The notes beneath the pieces were generated by a model. It searched no databases. It was not told the origin of the DNA and saw only the letters and a list, made by a program, of their open reading frames with translations. From assembly GCF_003626645.1 (NCBI RefSeq), contig NZ_RBAM01000003.1, positions 124,001 through 188,000 on the forward strand: a stretch of 64,000 nt of DNA. The letters are read 5' to 3'. This document shows positions 9,208 to 22,214 of the stretch, piece after piece. The position numbers and the translations under genes were made by a program. The stretch's first letter is position 1, and the number at the start of each line of letters is the position of its first letter. The DNA is from Streptomyces klenkii (GTDB lineage: Bacteria; Actinomycetota; Actinomycetes; Streptomycetales; Streptomycetaceae).

Positions 9208-9660
9208 TTACGCCTCGGGGCCCGCGATCAGCTTGCCGCCCGTCGAGCGGACCGGCACGGAGGGCAGCGGGTCACCGGCCGGGCCCTGGAGGACCTTGCC
9301 GGTGTTGACGTCGAACTCGCTGCCGTGGCAGGGGCAGCGGACCTTGCCGTTGTCCACCTTGTCGGCCACGCAGCCCGCGTGCGTGCACACCGCGCTGAAC
9401 GCCTTGTACTGGCCCTGCACGGGCTGCGAGACGATCAGCCGCTGCTCGCGGAAGAGCCGCGCCTGGCCGACGGGAACGTCGGCCGCCGGGCCGAGGTCCA
9501 CCGGCGCCGTGGGCACCGCGGCGGCCTTGGGGCCGGTCTTGCCGTCGCAGGCGGCGGCGCCCAGCCCGGCGACGCCCGCGAGCGCCGCGCCCCGGAGCAC
9601 GGTGCGCCGCGACGCGCAGGGGGTCTCGGCGGGGCTCTGCGGGGACGAGGGGGTGCTCAT
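9208..9660 (-). CDS. Tat-exported Rieske [2Fe-2S] lipoprotein
   Basis: A 150-residue electron-transfer protein. The N-terminus has the twin-arginine motif SRRTVLRG followed by a hydrophobic helix and AAC, which could be lipidated. The cluster ligands are in CTHAGC and CPCHGSEFD, spaced as in Rieske domains, and the C-terminus ends with the usual GPAGDPLPSVPVR strand. The ATG at 9660 (MSTPSS) is preferred to one 12 codons upstream because a GGAG lies just before it. It stands alone between the HTH gene and uvrA; its redox partner is not apparent. Confidence 0.9.
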   Translation of the reverse strand: MSTPSSPQSPAETPCASRRTVLRGAALAGVAGLGAAACDGKTGPKAAAVPTAPVDLGPAADVPVGQARLFREQRLIVSQPVQGQYKAFSAVCTHAGCVADKVDNGKVRCPCHGSEFDVNTGKVLQGPAGDPLPSVPVRSTGGKLIAGPEA

Positions 9661-9753
9661 GGGGGCTCCAGCGCTGGACTCACGGTGACTGCGCACCGAC
9701 CTTACCCGGCGCCGGAAGCCTCCCCGCGGGTGGCCGGGCGGGCTCTTCGCGAG

Positions 9754-9785
9754 CGGGCGGGCTCTTCAGGAGAAGAGCCCGCCCG
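9754..9785 (-). terminator. uvrA terminator hairpin
   Basis: CGGGCGGGCTCTTC and its perfect complement enclose an AGGA loop, 20 bases past the uvrA stop. A second copy of GGGCGGGCTCTTC lies about 18 bases to the left and could form an alternative stem. Confidence 0.85.
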
Positions 9786-9805
9786 GCGACCGGCGCAGGA
9801 GGCGG

Positions 9806-12718
<2,913 letters not shown>

Positions 12719-12934
12719 GCCGGTCGGCACCTTTCTTGAGAACGATATCGATGGGGTCCGCTCCTGCGGTCGCCTTCGGGAACGCTTCCCGGGAGCGGTT
12801 CTTGCGGGCGGATCCTGGGGCGGTGAGGCGCGCGCCCCCGGTCCAGGGTAGGGGGGCCGCGGCGTTGTTGTCGGATGCGATGCCCCACCGAGCCTATAGC
12901 ACGCACATTCGATTTACGGTCGGAGTCCGACACC

Positions 12935-12963
12935 TTCACCCGGACGAGTGGCGGCGCTATCGT
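12935..12963 (+). promoter_or_regulatory. Leaderless promoter of the mycothiol-dependent enzyme gene
   Basis: TTCACC, 17-base spacer, TATCGT, then 7 bases to the ATG at 12971, where no ribosome binding site is present. The start of transcription would fall on the A of the start codon. Confidence 0.55.
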
Positions 12964-12970
12964 CGGCCGC

Positions 12971-13663
12971 ATGATCGATCACGTGCGCGACCTGGCATCT
13001 GTACGCGAAGCGACCGACCGCTTCCTGAGCGCAGCCGGAAAACTCGGCGACGACGCCGTCGCCGGGCCGTCCCGGCTCCCGGGCTGGACCCGCGGCCATG
13101 TGCTGGCACACATCGCGCGCAACGCCGACGCGCTCGCCAACGTCCTGTCGGGGCGGCCCATGTACGCGAGCAGCGAGTCCCGCGACGCGGACATCGCCCG
13201 GGACGCCGCCCGCCCCCTGGACGCCCACCTCGCCGACCTGCGCGAGAGCGCCGAGCGGCTGAGCGCCCGGGCCGCCGCGCCCGCCGACTGGACCCGCACC
13301 GTCGTCATGCGCAACGGCGTGACCGATCAGGCCGCCCGCGTCCCCTTCCGCCGCTGGATCGAGCTGGAGCTGCACCTGGTGGACCTGGACGCCGGCTACG
13401 AGCTGGCGGACCTGCCGGAGGAGTTCACCGGCCGGGAGATCGCCTTCCTCGCCGAGCGCTGGTCGGGCCGCCCGGAGGTGCCCGCCGTCACGCTCGTCGC
13501 CGACGACGGCAGGAGCTGGCGCACGGGCGGCACCGCGGAGGGCGCCCCGGTCACCCTCACCGGCTCCCCGGCGGCCCTCCTGGGGTGGCTCGCGGGCCGC
13601 GGCGGCAAGGGTGCGGAACTGGACACGGGCGGCGCCGCACTGCCCGCTCTTCCCCCGCTTTAG
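12971..13663 (+). CDS. Maleylpyruvate isomerase family mycothiol-dependent enzyme
   Basis: A 230-residue DinB-like protein of the group annotated as mycothiol-dependent maleylpyruvate isomerases, cytoplasmic enzymes using mycothiol as thiol cofactor. Seen are the RLPGWTRGHVLAHIARNADAL metal-site region (His in LAHIARN), the central helix RWIELELHLVDLD, and a C-terminal SCP2-like part ending with GSPAALLGWLAGRGG. The start at 12971 is set by the leaderless promoter; an in-frame start 96 bases upstream would lie inside that promoter. Its stop codon is inside a terminator-like hairpin. The physiological substrate is unknown. Confidence 0.88.
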   Translation: MIDHVRDLASVREATDRFLSAAGKLGDDAVAGPSRLPGWTRGHVLAHIARNADALANVLSGRPMYASSESRDADIARDAARPLDAHLADLRESAERLSARAAAPADWTRTVVMRNGVTDQAARVPFRRWIELELHLVDLDAGYELADLPEEFTGREIAFLAERWSGRPEVPAVTLVADDGRSWRTGGTAEGAPVTLTGSPAALLGWLAGRGGKGAELDTGGAALPALPPL

Positions 13664-13669
13664 CGGGGG
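13652..13669 (+). terminator. Short hairpin over the stop codon
   Basis: CCCCCGC-TTTA-GCGGGGG, a 7-bp perfect stem with its loop containing part of the TAG stop of the mycothiol-dependent enzyme gene. Confidence 0.5.
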
Positions 13670-13690
13670 TGGGAGAACGGGGTGAAGGCA

Positions 13691-13702
13691 TAGGCTGGCG
13701 GC
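13691..13702 (+). promoter_or_regulatory. Leaderless -10 element of the MBL hydrolase gene
   Basis: TAGGCT followed by exactly 6 bases and the ATG at 13703; there is no purine-rich site at a usable distance. A -35 is not convincing. Confidence 0.45.
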
Positions 13703-14359
13703 ATGACGTACAGCGGAGCGGTGAAGGTCGGCGGACCGGCGGACGTGCACGAGCTGACCGACCTGATGATCTCGAAAGTCGCGGTCGGCCCGATGGACAA
13801 CAACGCCTACCTGCTGCGCTGCCGCGCGACGGACGAGCAGTTGCTGATCGACGCGGCGGCCGAGCCGCACACCCTGATGAGCCTGATCGGTGACAGCGGC
13901 ATCGCGTCCGTGGTCACCACGCACCAGCACGGCGACCACTGGCAGGCCCTGCGCGAGGTGGTCGACGCCACCGGCGCCACCACCTACGCGGGCCGCGAGG
14001 ACGCCGAGGGCATCCCCGTGCCGACGGACGTTCCGGTGGACGACGGGGACGTCATCCGCGTCGGCCGCGTGGAGCTGACCGCCCGCCACCTCGTGGGCCA
14101 CACCCCGGGCAGCATCGCGCTGGTCTACGACGACCCGCACGGCCACGCGCACGTGTTCACCGGGGACTGCCTGTTCCCGGGCGGCGTGGGCAACACCCAC
14201 AACGACGCGGAGGCGTTCGCGAGCCTCCTCCACGACGTGGAGACGAAGCTCTTCGGACAGTTGCCGGACGAGACCTGGGTCTACCCCGGCCACGGCGCGG
14301 ACACCACGCTGGGCGCCGAGCGGCCCCACCTCGCCGAGTGGCGCGCACGCGGCTGGTGA
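13703..14359 (+). CDS. MBL-fold metallo-hydrolase (glyoxalase II-like)
   Basis: A 218-residue metallo-beta-lactamase fold hydrolase. The metal-binding motif THQHGDH is at about residues 73-79, with further ligands in HLVGHTPGS, FTGDCLFPGG and YPGHGADT. The length and the absence of an added domain fit the glyoxalase II-like or persulfide-dioxygenase-like group; which thioester or persulfide it uses cannot be told from sequence. The preceding mycothiol-dependent enzyme gene suggests a thiol-conjugate substrate, but this is inference. Confidence 0.9.
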   Translation: MTYSGAVKVGGPADVHELTDLMISKVAVGPMDNNAYLLRCRATDEQLLIDAAAEPHTLMSLIGDSGIASVVTTHQHGDHWQALREVVDATGATTYAGREDAEGIPVPTDVPVDDGDVIRVGRVELTARHLVGHTPGSIALVYDDPHGHAHVFTGDCLFPGGVGNTHNDAEAFASLLHDVETKLFGQLPDETWVYPGHGADTTLGAERPHLAEWRARGW

Positions 14360-14426
14360 CCCTCCCCGCCCCGAGCCCCGGGAACGAGTGATGCCCCGGG
14401 TAGGCAGGGGCCGCGGGGCATGCAGT

Positions 14427-14465
14427 GAGGCCGTCCATCCAAATCACTCCGGATGCGGCGGCCTC
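14427..14465. terminator. Hairpin between the MBL and MFS genes
   Basis: GAGGCCG/CGGCCTC outer stem and ATCC/GGAT inner stem around an A/T-rich loop. It is either the end of the MBL transcript or a leader structure before the MFS gene. The rest of 14360-14604 shows no clear gene. Confidence 0.45.
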
Positions 14466-14604
14466 ATCTCTTAAAGTACTCCCCCTCGAGCCGGATCGCC
14501 ATATCTACGCAAATCCGGACGAAAAATCTTTGCGACTCCCCCGCGCCCCCCGTAGCGCGCCCGCACGCCCGTTGCTTCCCTACCGACTGACTGTTGGGCA
14601 CTAC

Positions 14605-15927
14605 ATGCACCCGCAGCACACCGCGCCCCACCGCGCGCCGTCCATGCCGCGCCTGGCGCTCGCCGCCATGACCGGCACCGCCATCGAGTTCTACGACTTC
14701 TACGTCTACGGCACCGCCGCCGCGCTCGTCCTCGGCCCGCTGTTCTTCCCCACCGCGTCGCCGCTGCTCGGCACCCTCGCCGCCTTCGGCACCTTCGGCA
14801 TCGGCTTCCTCGCCCGCCCGCTGGGCTCGGTGCTCTTCGGGCACATCGGCGACCGGCACGGCCGCCGGCCCGTCCTCATGGCCTCCCTGCTGCTGACCGG
14901 CGTGTCCACGGTCTGCGTGGGGTTCGTCCCCGCCTACGACACCATCGGCGTCGCCGCGCCGCTGCTCCTGCTCGTCCTGCGGTTCGCGCAGGGGCTGGGG
15001 GTCGGCGGCGAATGGGGCGGAGCGGTGCTGCTGACCGGGGAGCACGCCCCGGCGCACCGCCGCGCCCTGTGGACCAGCTTCCCGCAGCTCGGCGCGCCGG
15101 TGGGGTTCCTGCTGGCCAACGGCCTCGCCCTCGCGCTGTCGGCGGGGCTCTCCGAGGCGGACTACCTGGCCTGGGGCTGGCGGGTGCCGTTCTGGGGCGC
15201 GGGCCTCATGGCGGCGGCGGGCCTGCTGCTGCGCTCCCGGCTCCCGGAGACGCCGCAGTTCCGCGCGCTGGAGGCCACGGACACCCGGGCCGACCTGCCG
15301 CTCGCCGAGCTCCTGCGCGGCCACTGGCGGCCGGTCCTGCTCATCGCGGGCGGGCTCTCCCTCGTCTACGCCGTCCACTACGCGATGAGCACCTGGGCCC
15401 TGGCCTACGGCACCGAGCGGCTGGGCGTCGGCCGCACGGCCATGCTCGGCTGCATCATGGCGGGCATCGCCGTCTCCACCCTGCTCATCCCGCTCTTCGC
15501 GCTGCTGGGCGACCGCTACGGGCGGCGCTCCCTGTGCCTGGCCGGCAGCGCGGGCCTGGCCCTGTGGATGGTGCCGCTGATCGGCCTGCTGCACACCGGG
15601 CGACCGGTGTGGATGACGCTGGGCTTCGCGGGGGCGGCGGTGCCGTTCTCGGCGGTGGTCAGCGTCGTCGCCGCGTACCTGCCGGAGCTGTTCGAGACCC
15701 GGGTGCGCTGCACGGGGGCGGCGGTCGGCTACAACCTGGCCGGGGTGGTGGGCGGCGGCCTCACGCCGGTCGTGGCGACGGCGCTGGCGCAGGGCTCCGG
15801 CCCGCCCTGGGCGGTCGCCGGCTATCTCGTGGCCGTCTCCCTCGTCAGCCTGGGGTGCTTCGCCCGGCTGCCCGAGACCCGGCCCGGCACGGCGCCCGGA
15901 ACCGCGCCGGAGGCCGCCCCCGCCTGA
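14605..15927 (+). CDS. MFS transporter, metabolite:H+ symporter type
   Basis: A 440-residue twelve-helix permease of the major facilitator superfamily. The start AAMTGTAIEFYDFYVYGTAAAL, the loop FGHIGDRHGRRPVL and LLGDRYGRR match the metabolite:H+ symporter group that includes citrate, proline/betaine and shikimate transporters. The ATG at 14605 is chosen; ATG at 14644 is possible and an open frame extends to 14425. The substrate is unknown. Its stop codon is within a strong bidirectional terminator facing terC. Confidence 0.9.
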   Translation: MHPQHTAPHRAPSMPRLALAAMTGTAIEFYDFYVYGTAAALVLGPLFFPTASPLLGTLAAFGTFGIGFLARPLGSVLFGHIGDRHGRRPVLMASLLLTGVSTVCVGFVPAYDTIGVAAPLLLLVLRFAQGLGVGGEWGGAVLLTGEHAPAHRRALWTSFPQLGAPVGFLLANGLALALSAGLSEADYLAWGWRVPFWGAGLMAAAGLLLRSRLPETPQFRALEATDTRADLPLAELLRGHWRPVLLIAGGLSLVYAVHYAMSTWALAYGTERLGVGRTAMLGCIMAGIAVSTLLIPLFALLGDRYGRRSLCLAGSAGLALWMVPLIGLLHTGRPVWMTLGFAGAAVPFSAVVSVVAAYLPELFETRVRCTGAAVGYNLAGVVGGGLTPVVATALAQGSGPPWAVAGYLVAVSLVSLGCFARLPETRPGTAPGTAPEAAPA

Positions 15928-15942
15928 GCGGGGACGGCCTCC
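15909..15942. terminator. Bidirectional terminator across the MFS stop codon
   Basis: GGAGGCCG-C-CCCCGC, CTGA loop, GCGGGG-A-CGGCCTCC: a 14-bp stem with one internal mismatch. It lies between convergent MFS and TerC genes and contains the MFS TGA. Confidence 0.75.
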
Positions 15943-15965
15943 TGAGGCACGCGGCATCGGCGCCG

Positions 15966-17015
15966 TCAGACGCGGGCGGCGTCCTTGGCGTCGCCTGCGT
16001 TCCCGCCCTCCGGAGCAGCCGCGGCGGCCCGGAGGGCCTCCGCCTGAGCCCCGGCCTCGACCTCCGCCTCCGCCTGCTTCCGCGAGGCGCGGAGGCTGGT
16101 GATGGTGGTGACGACCAGCACCGCGCAGATGACGCCGAGGGACACCGGGATGCTGATCTCCGGGACGCCCACGCCGTTCTCGTGCAGGGCGTGCAGGACG
16201 AGCTTGACGCCGATGAAGCCGAGGATGACCGACAGCCCGTACGAGAGGTGGACGAGCTTCTTCAGCAGGCCGCCGATCAGGAAGTACAGCTGGCGCAGGC
16301 CCATGAGGGCGAAGGCGTTGGCGGTGAAGACGATGTACGGGTCCTGGGTCAGGCCGAAGATCGCGGGGATCGAGTCCAGGGCGAAGAGGACGTCGGTGGT
16401 GCCGATCGCCAGCATGACGATCAGCATCGGCGTCATCAGGCGCTTGCCGTTCTCCACGACGAAGAGCTTGGTGCCGTGGTAGCGGTCGGTGGAGGGGAAG
16501 CGCTTCTCGACCAGCTTGAGGAAACGATTCTCCTCGAACTCTTCGTCCTCCTCGTCGGCGCGCGCCTCCTGGATGAGCTTCCAGGCGGTCCAGATCAGGA
16601 AGGCGCCGAAGATGTAGAAGACCCAGGAGAAGTTGGCGATGATCGCCGCGCCGGCGCCGATGAACACGGCCCGCAGCACGAGGGCGATGAGCACGCCGAC
16701 CATCAGCACGCGCTGCTGGTAGACCGGCGGCACCGCGAACTTCGCCATGATCAGGACGAAGACGAAGAGGTTGTCGACGCTCAGCGACTTCTCGGTGATG
16801 AAGCCCGCGAAGAACTCGCCGGCGGGCTGACCGCCGCCGAAGACCAGCAGGCCGAGGCCGAAGAGGCCGGCCAGCGCGACCCAGACCGCCGTCCAGATGC
16901 CGGCTTCCTTGAGGGAGACCTCGTGCGGCTTGCGGCCTCCGATGAAGAAGTCGGCGGCGACGAGGGCGCAGAGACCAAGGATGGTCAGCGCCCACAGGGT
17001 CAGGGAGACGTCCAC
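15966..17015 (-). CDS. TerC family integral membrane protein
   Basis: A 349-residue protein with about nine membrane helices and the TerC signatures DNLFVFVLIM and LFALDSIPAIFGLT, whose acidic residues are thought to bind metal ions. TerC proteins are linked with tellurite resistance and with manganese handling during secretion. A charged loop RADEEDEEFEENRF is at about residues 160-173 and an acidic/Ala tail follows the last helix. The GTG at 17015 has an ideal GGAGGAACA site. TerD genes follow upstream on the same strand, so this is a small ter-type locus, though separated by a gap with direct repeats. Confidence 0.92.
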   Translation of the reverse strand: MDVSLTLWALTILGLCALVAADFFIGGRKPHEVSLKEAGIWTAVWVALAGLFGLGLLVFGGGQPAGEFFAGFITEKSLSVDNLFVFVLIMAKFAVPPVYQQRVLMVGVLIALVLRAVFIGAGAAIIANFSWVFYIFGAFLIWTAWKLIQEARADEEDEEFEENRFLKLVEKRFPSTDRYHGTKLFVVENGKRLMTPMLIVMLAIGTTDVLFALDSIPAIFGLTQDPYIVFTANAFALMGLRQLYFLIGGLLKKLVHLSYGLSVILGFIGVKLVLHALHENGVGVPEISIPVSLGVICAVLVVTTITSLRASRKQAEAEVEAGAQAEALRAAAAAPEGGNAGDAKDAARV

Positions 17016-17057
17016 TGTTCCTCCGGTACGTCGTACGGGGCGTACGGCAGTCCTCAA

Positions 17058-17090
17058 AACGGTACAGGAAGAACCAAGGAACGGTAAAGG
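17058..17090 (-). promoter_or_regulatory. Direct repeat upstream of terC
   Basis: AACGGTACAGG (17058) and AACGGTAAAGG (17080), 22 bp apart on the same face of the helix, in the gap between the TerD-fusion gene and terC. A candidate binding site for an unknown regulator. Confidence 0.35.
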
Positions 17091-17126
17091 AAACCCAAAA
17101 AGCCCAGGTCGGAGGCGCTTTACCTA

Positions 17127-19001
17127 CTAGATGCCGTAGGCCTGCCGCGCCTGCCCCACCCGTTGCAGCACCTGCCGCACGACGTCGCTGCCGGCCGGCA
17201 CGAGCGACGGCTCGTACGTCCAGGTGTGCCCGACCCACGGGTCGGCGAGGTGGTCGTCGGGGACCGGCGTGATCCTCAGCAGGGCGCGCCAGAGCGGGTC
17301 GAGCACCGGCCCGTACCCGCGGGCGTCCTCCCGGTCGGCGACCATCATCAGGTGCACTCCGACGGACGGGCCCTCGTCCGCGAGGTAGCGCAGCTGGTTG
17401 ACCGCGCGGTCGTCGAAGCCGTGCGGGAAGTCGTTGACGATCAGCAGCTGCTCGGCGGTGTCCACGTCCGGCGGGAGGGAGTCGGCGGCGCCGCTGCGCA
17501 CGGCCATCTGCACCAGGTCGACGCGGCGCGTCAGCCGCTGGAGCAGCGCGGAGACGCCCTGCGCCCCGGCCGCGGGCGGCTCCTTCAGCGCGCCGGTCTG
17601 CAACAGCGGCGCGAGGGCCGTGCCGGCCGCGCCCGCCGGGTCGATGACGTGCACGGTGAAGTCCCCGACCGGGTACACGGCCAGCAGCCGCGCCGCGTGG
17701 GCGACCGCCGTCTCCATGGCGAGGCGGCGCAGCTCGGTGGCGTCCACGACCGCCGATTCGAACCCGGTGGGGCGGCCGCTGTCGATCCACAGGCCGCGCT
17801 CCAGGGGCAGCCGCACCAGCATGGGGATCCGCAGGCCGGTGCCCTCCGGCAGGTGCAGATCGCCCAGGCGCAGGGCCATGGGGGTCTCCAGCGGCACCTG
17901 GTAGCCGTGCCAGACGGGATTGTCCCAGCGGGCGAAGGCGGGCGGCAGGGCGTGCTCGACGACCTCGGCCTCGGCGGTGAGCTGAGTCAGGTCCCGGTCG
18001 AGGACGGCGCGGGCCTGCTCCACCAGGCTCGCCTGCCGGGCGCGGGCCTCCGCCCGGGCCGCGTCGGCGGCGGGGCCGACCCGGGTGGCCGGGTCGGAGA
18101 GCACCTTGTCCAGCTCCTGCTCCAGGCGGGACTCCGCGAAGTCGACGGCGCTGCGGTAGGCGGCGGCGGAGCGGGCCAGGTCCTCGAACATGCCCCACAC
18201 CTGGTTGTAGAGCCGCTCGTCCATGGTCCAGCCGTTGGCGTCGCCGGCCACGGGGCGCGGCGGCTGCCCGGGCTCGGCGGGCGGGGCGGCCGGGGCGGGT
18301 GCGGGAGGCGTGGCGGTGGCACGGCGGGGGTGGCGGTAGTCGACGGGCCCGCCCCCGGCCGCGGGGCTCTGCGGGGCGGGGTCCGGGGCGGGGCGCGGGG
18401 GCGCGGCGTCCGGAGCCGTGCGCGGGGGCGGCGGTGCGACGGCGCGGGCCGTGCCGCGGGTGACGGCCTCGTTGATGGCGGCGGCCGTCTCCAGGGCCCG
18501 CTCCAGGCCCTGGTCCTGGAGCAGCGCGGCGAGGCCGCCCGCGTAGCCCTGGCCGACGGCGCGCACCTTCCAGGCGTCCTGCCTGCGGTACAGCTCCACG
18601 GCGACGACGGCGGACTCGGCGCCGAGGTCCGTGATCGTGTACGTGGCGATCTCCGCGCCGTCGAGCTCGGTGACGGCGACGAACGGGGCGGCCAGCACCC
18701 CGAAGGAGGTGGGGCCGCCGGCTCCGGCGGGCAGCGCGAGCAGCACGTGGACGCGGTGCACGTCCTCGGGGAGAGCGTCCAGGTCGACGGCGAGCCGGTG
18801 GTCGGCCGCGGCCTGCCGGGAGACCTCCAGGCCGGGCAGGCGGTGGGAGGCGGGGTGCGCGACCCGGTCGGCGCCGGACACCGTGCCGTTCGCACCGGCG
18901 AGCGTGGCGCCCGCGACGACGGGGCCTTCCGCGGAGACCCGGATCTCCAAGCGGGTCCCGGACAGCGGGTGGTTCTGCCCCCGCACCAGCTCGGCCGTCA
19001 T
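17127..19001 (-). CDS. TerD-domain protein fused to a degenerate FtsK-like module
   Basis: A 624-residue protein. Residues about 1-170 are a TerD domain (LPEDVHRVHVLLAL, VAVELYRRQDAWKVRAVGQGYAGGL). A Pro/Ala-rich linker (about 190-250) leads to a C-terminal part that reads like an FtsK/EssC-type ATPase fold: LRIPMLVRLPLERGLWIDSG, FTVHVIDPAG, a Walker-B-like EQLLIVNDFPHGF and GVHLMMVADR, but without a Walker A lysine loop. The ATPase is therefore probably inactive or a scaffold (inference). It follows the TerD gene after a hairpin and precedes terC. TerD proteins bind calcium and are proposed to take part in envelope-stress complexes. Confidence 0.8.
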   Translation of the reverse strand: MTAELVRGQNHPLSGTRLEIRVSAEGPVVAGATLAGANGTVSGADRVAHPASHRLPGLEVSRQAAADHRLAVDLDALPEDVHRVHVLLALPAGAGGPTSFGVLAAPFVAVTELDGAEIATYTITDLGAESAVVAVELYRRQDAWKVRAVGQGYAGGLAALLQDQGLERALETAAAINEAVTRGTARAVAPPPPRTAPDAAPPRPAPDPAPQSPAAGGGPVDYRHPRRATATPPAPAPAAPPAEPGQPPRPVAGDANGWTMDERLYNQVWGMFEDLARSAAAYRSAVDFAESRLEQELDKVLSDPATRVGPAADAARAEARARQASLVEQARAVLDRDLTQLTAEAEVVEHALPPAFARWDNPVWHGYQVPLETPMALRLGDLHLPEGTGLRIPMLVRLPLERGLWIDSGRPTGFESAVVDATELRRLAMETAVAHAARLLAVYPVGDFTVHVIDPAGAAGTALAPLLQTGALKEPPAAGAQGVSALLQRLTRRVDLVQMAVRSGAADSLPPDVDTAEQLLIVNDFPHGFDDRAVNQLRYLADEGPSVGVHLMMVADREDARGYGPVLDPLWRALLRITPVPDDHLADPWVGHTWTYEPSLVPAGSDVVRQVLQRVGQARQAYGI

Positions 19002-19051
19002 TGCTTGCGCCCCCTAGTTGCTCGTGCTCGTTCTGCGCTTGTCGTGCCCGC

Positions 19052-19082
19052 GGGCCCGGCGGAAGCGCTCTCCGCCGGGCCC
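19052..19082 (-). terminator. Terminator hairpin after the TerD gene
   Basis: GGGCCCGGCGGA and its exact complement around a 7-base loop, between TerD and the TerD-fusion gene. It may attenuate read-through into the latter. Confidence 0.7.
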
Positions 19083-19108
19083 GGGATGTGGTGTCAGGAC
19101 GCGTGTGC

Positions 19109-19687
19109 CTACAGGCTCGGCAGGATCGCCGGCATGAGGTCCTGGAAGGTCTTGCCGTTGGCCGGCGTGCCGATGGCGGTCATCGCCCAGCCGCTGCCGG
19201 AACGGTGCACCTTCGCCATGATCTGCGCGGTGTACGCGCCGCCGCCGTCCAGGGTGTAGCGGGCGAGCTCCTGGCCGTTGGTCTCGTCGACGAGGCGGCA
19301 GAAGGCGTTCTGCACCTCGGAGAACGTCTGGCCGGTGAAGGAGTTCACCGTGAAGACGATCTGGTCGATGTGCACGGGAACGCGCTGGAGGTCGACGAGG
19401 ATGGCCTCGTCGTCGCCGCCGGTGCCGGCGCCGCCGACCAGGTTGTCACCGGTGTGGCGGACCGAGCCGTCGTCGCTGACCAGGTGGCGGAAGAAGACCA
19501 CGTCCACCGGCTGGCCGCCGGCGAACAGCACCGCCGAGGCGTCGAGGTCGATCTCCCTCGTGCGCGACCCGAACAGTCCGCGGCGGGGGGCGGCCTGCCA
19601 GCCCAGCCCCATCCGCACGGCGGTCAGGGTGCCCCCGTCTGCCTTCTGCAGGCTGATGCCCTGACCCTTGGACAAGTTGACCGTCAC
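19109..19687 (-). CDS. TerD family calcium-binding stress protein
   Basis: A 192-residue TerD protein (tellurium-resistance/CABP family). The N-terminus MTVNLSKGQGISLQK and the acidic loops REIDLDASA, HTGDNLVGG..GDDEAILVDL and FTVNSFTGQTF are typical calcium-binding and core segments, and the C-terminus has GWAMTAIGTPANGKTF. Streptomyces encode many TerD paralogues acting in stress and development. It heads the leftward ter group, with a terminator-like hairpin before the next gene. Confidence 0.93.
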   Translation of the reverse strand: MTVNLSKGQGISLQKADGGTLTAVRMGLGWQAAPRRGLFGSRTREIDLDASAVLFAGGQPVDVVFFRHLVSDDGSVRHTGDNLVGGAGTGGDDEAILVDLQRVPVHIDQIVFTVNSFTGQTFSEVQNAFCRLVDETNGQELARYTLDGGGAYTAQIMAKVHRSGSGWAMTAIGTPANGKTFQDLMPAILPSL

Positions 19688-19845
19688 GCGCAGTCCCTTC
19701 TCGTTCTATCCCCGTGGGCCGGGCGTCCGCACGGCCTCCGGCCCCGACCCTACGCACGGACCCGGACCGCACACGAATCCGGACGGGATTTGTGGCGGTC
19801 TTGCAACATCCGGCCGCGGCCCCCGCGGCGGGTGGTGCCGGAGCG

Positions 19846-21990
<2,145 letters not shown>

Positions 21991-21996
21991 GGGACC

Positions 21997-22019
21997 ACGG
22001 TACGACCCGCCACTGACAA
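21997..22019 (-). promoter_or_regulatory. PafBC-type DNA-damage promoter of uvrB
   Basis: On the minus strand TTGTCAGTG, 8 bases, TACCGT: an exact match to TTGTCRGTG-N8-TANNNT. The -10 ends 6 nt before the ATG, predicting a leaderless mRNA. Confidence 0.85.
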
Positions 22020-22124
22020 CGGCCGGACACCCGCCGTCCGGCCCCTGTTCCCGGGGCGAACGGCGGGCGGCGATCCGGCGAAGAACACCCGTCGGCGTGC
22101 GCCCGGCGCGCTCCCGTCGCGTAC

Positions 22125-22153
22125 TTGTCTGAGGTAGGCCCATCCCGTACACC
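22125..22153 (+). promoter_or_regulatory. Vegetative-type promoter of the GDPD gene
   Basis: TTGTCT, 17-base spacer, TACACC, about 60 bases upstream of the start at 22215 with its GAGGAGC ribosome site. Resembles housekeeping sigma (HrdB) promoters. Confidence 0.4.
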
Positions 22154-22214
22154 AGGGGTCGGGGCGCCGCGGGCGTCCGCGACCGTCCGTGTCCAGCCGC
22201 CGCGAGGAGCCCCC

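Noticed and set aside
12719..12970. LexA-type SOS box or damage element for uvrA
   Set aside because: I found neither CGAAC-N4-GTTCG nor TTGTCRGTG on the uvrA side; a CCGACA-18-TACCCT promoter is possible but weak.
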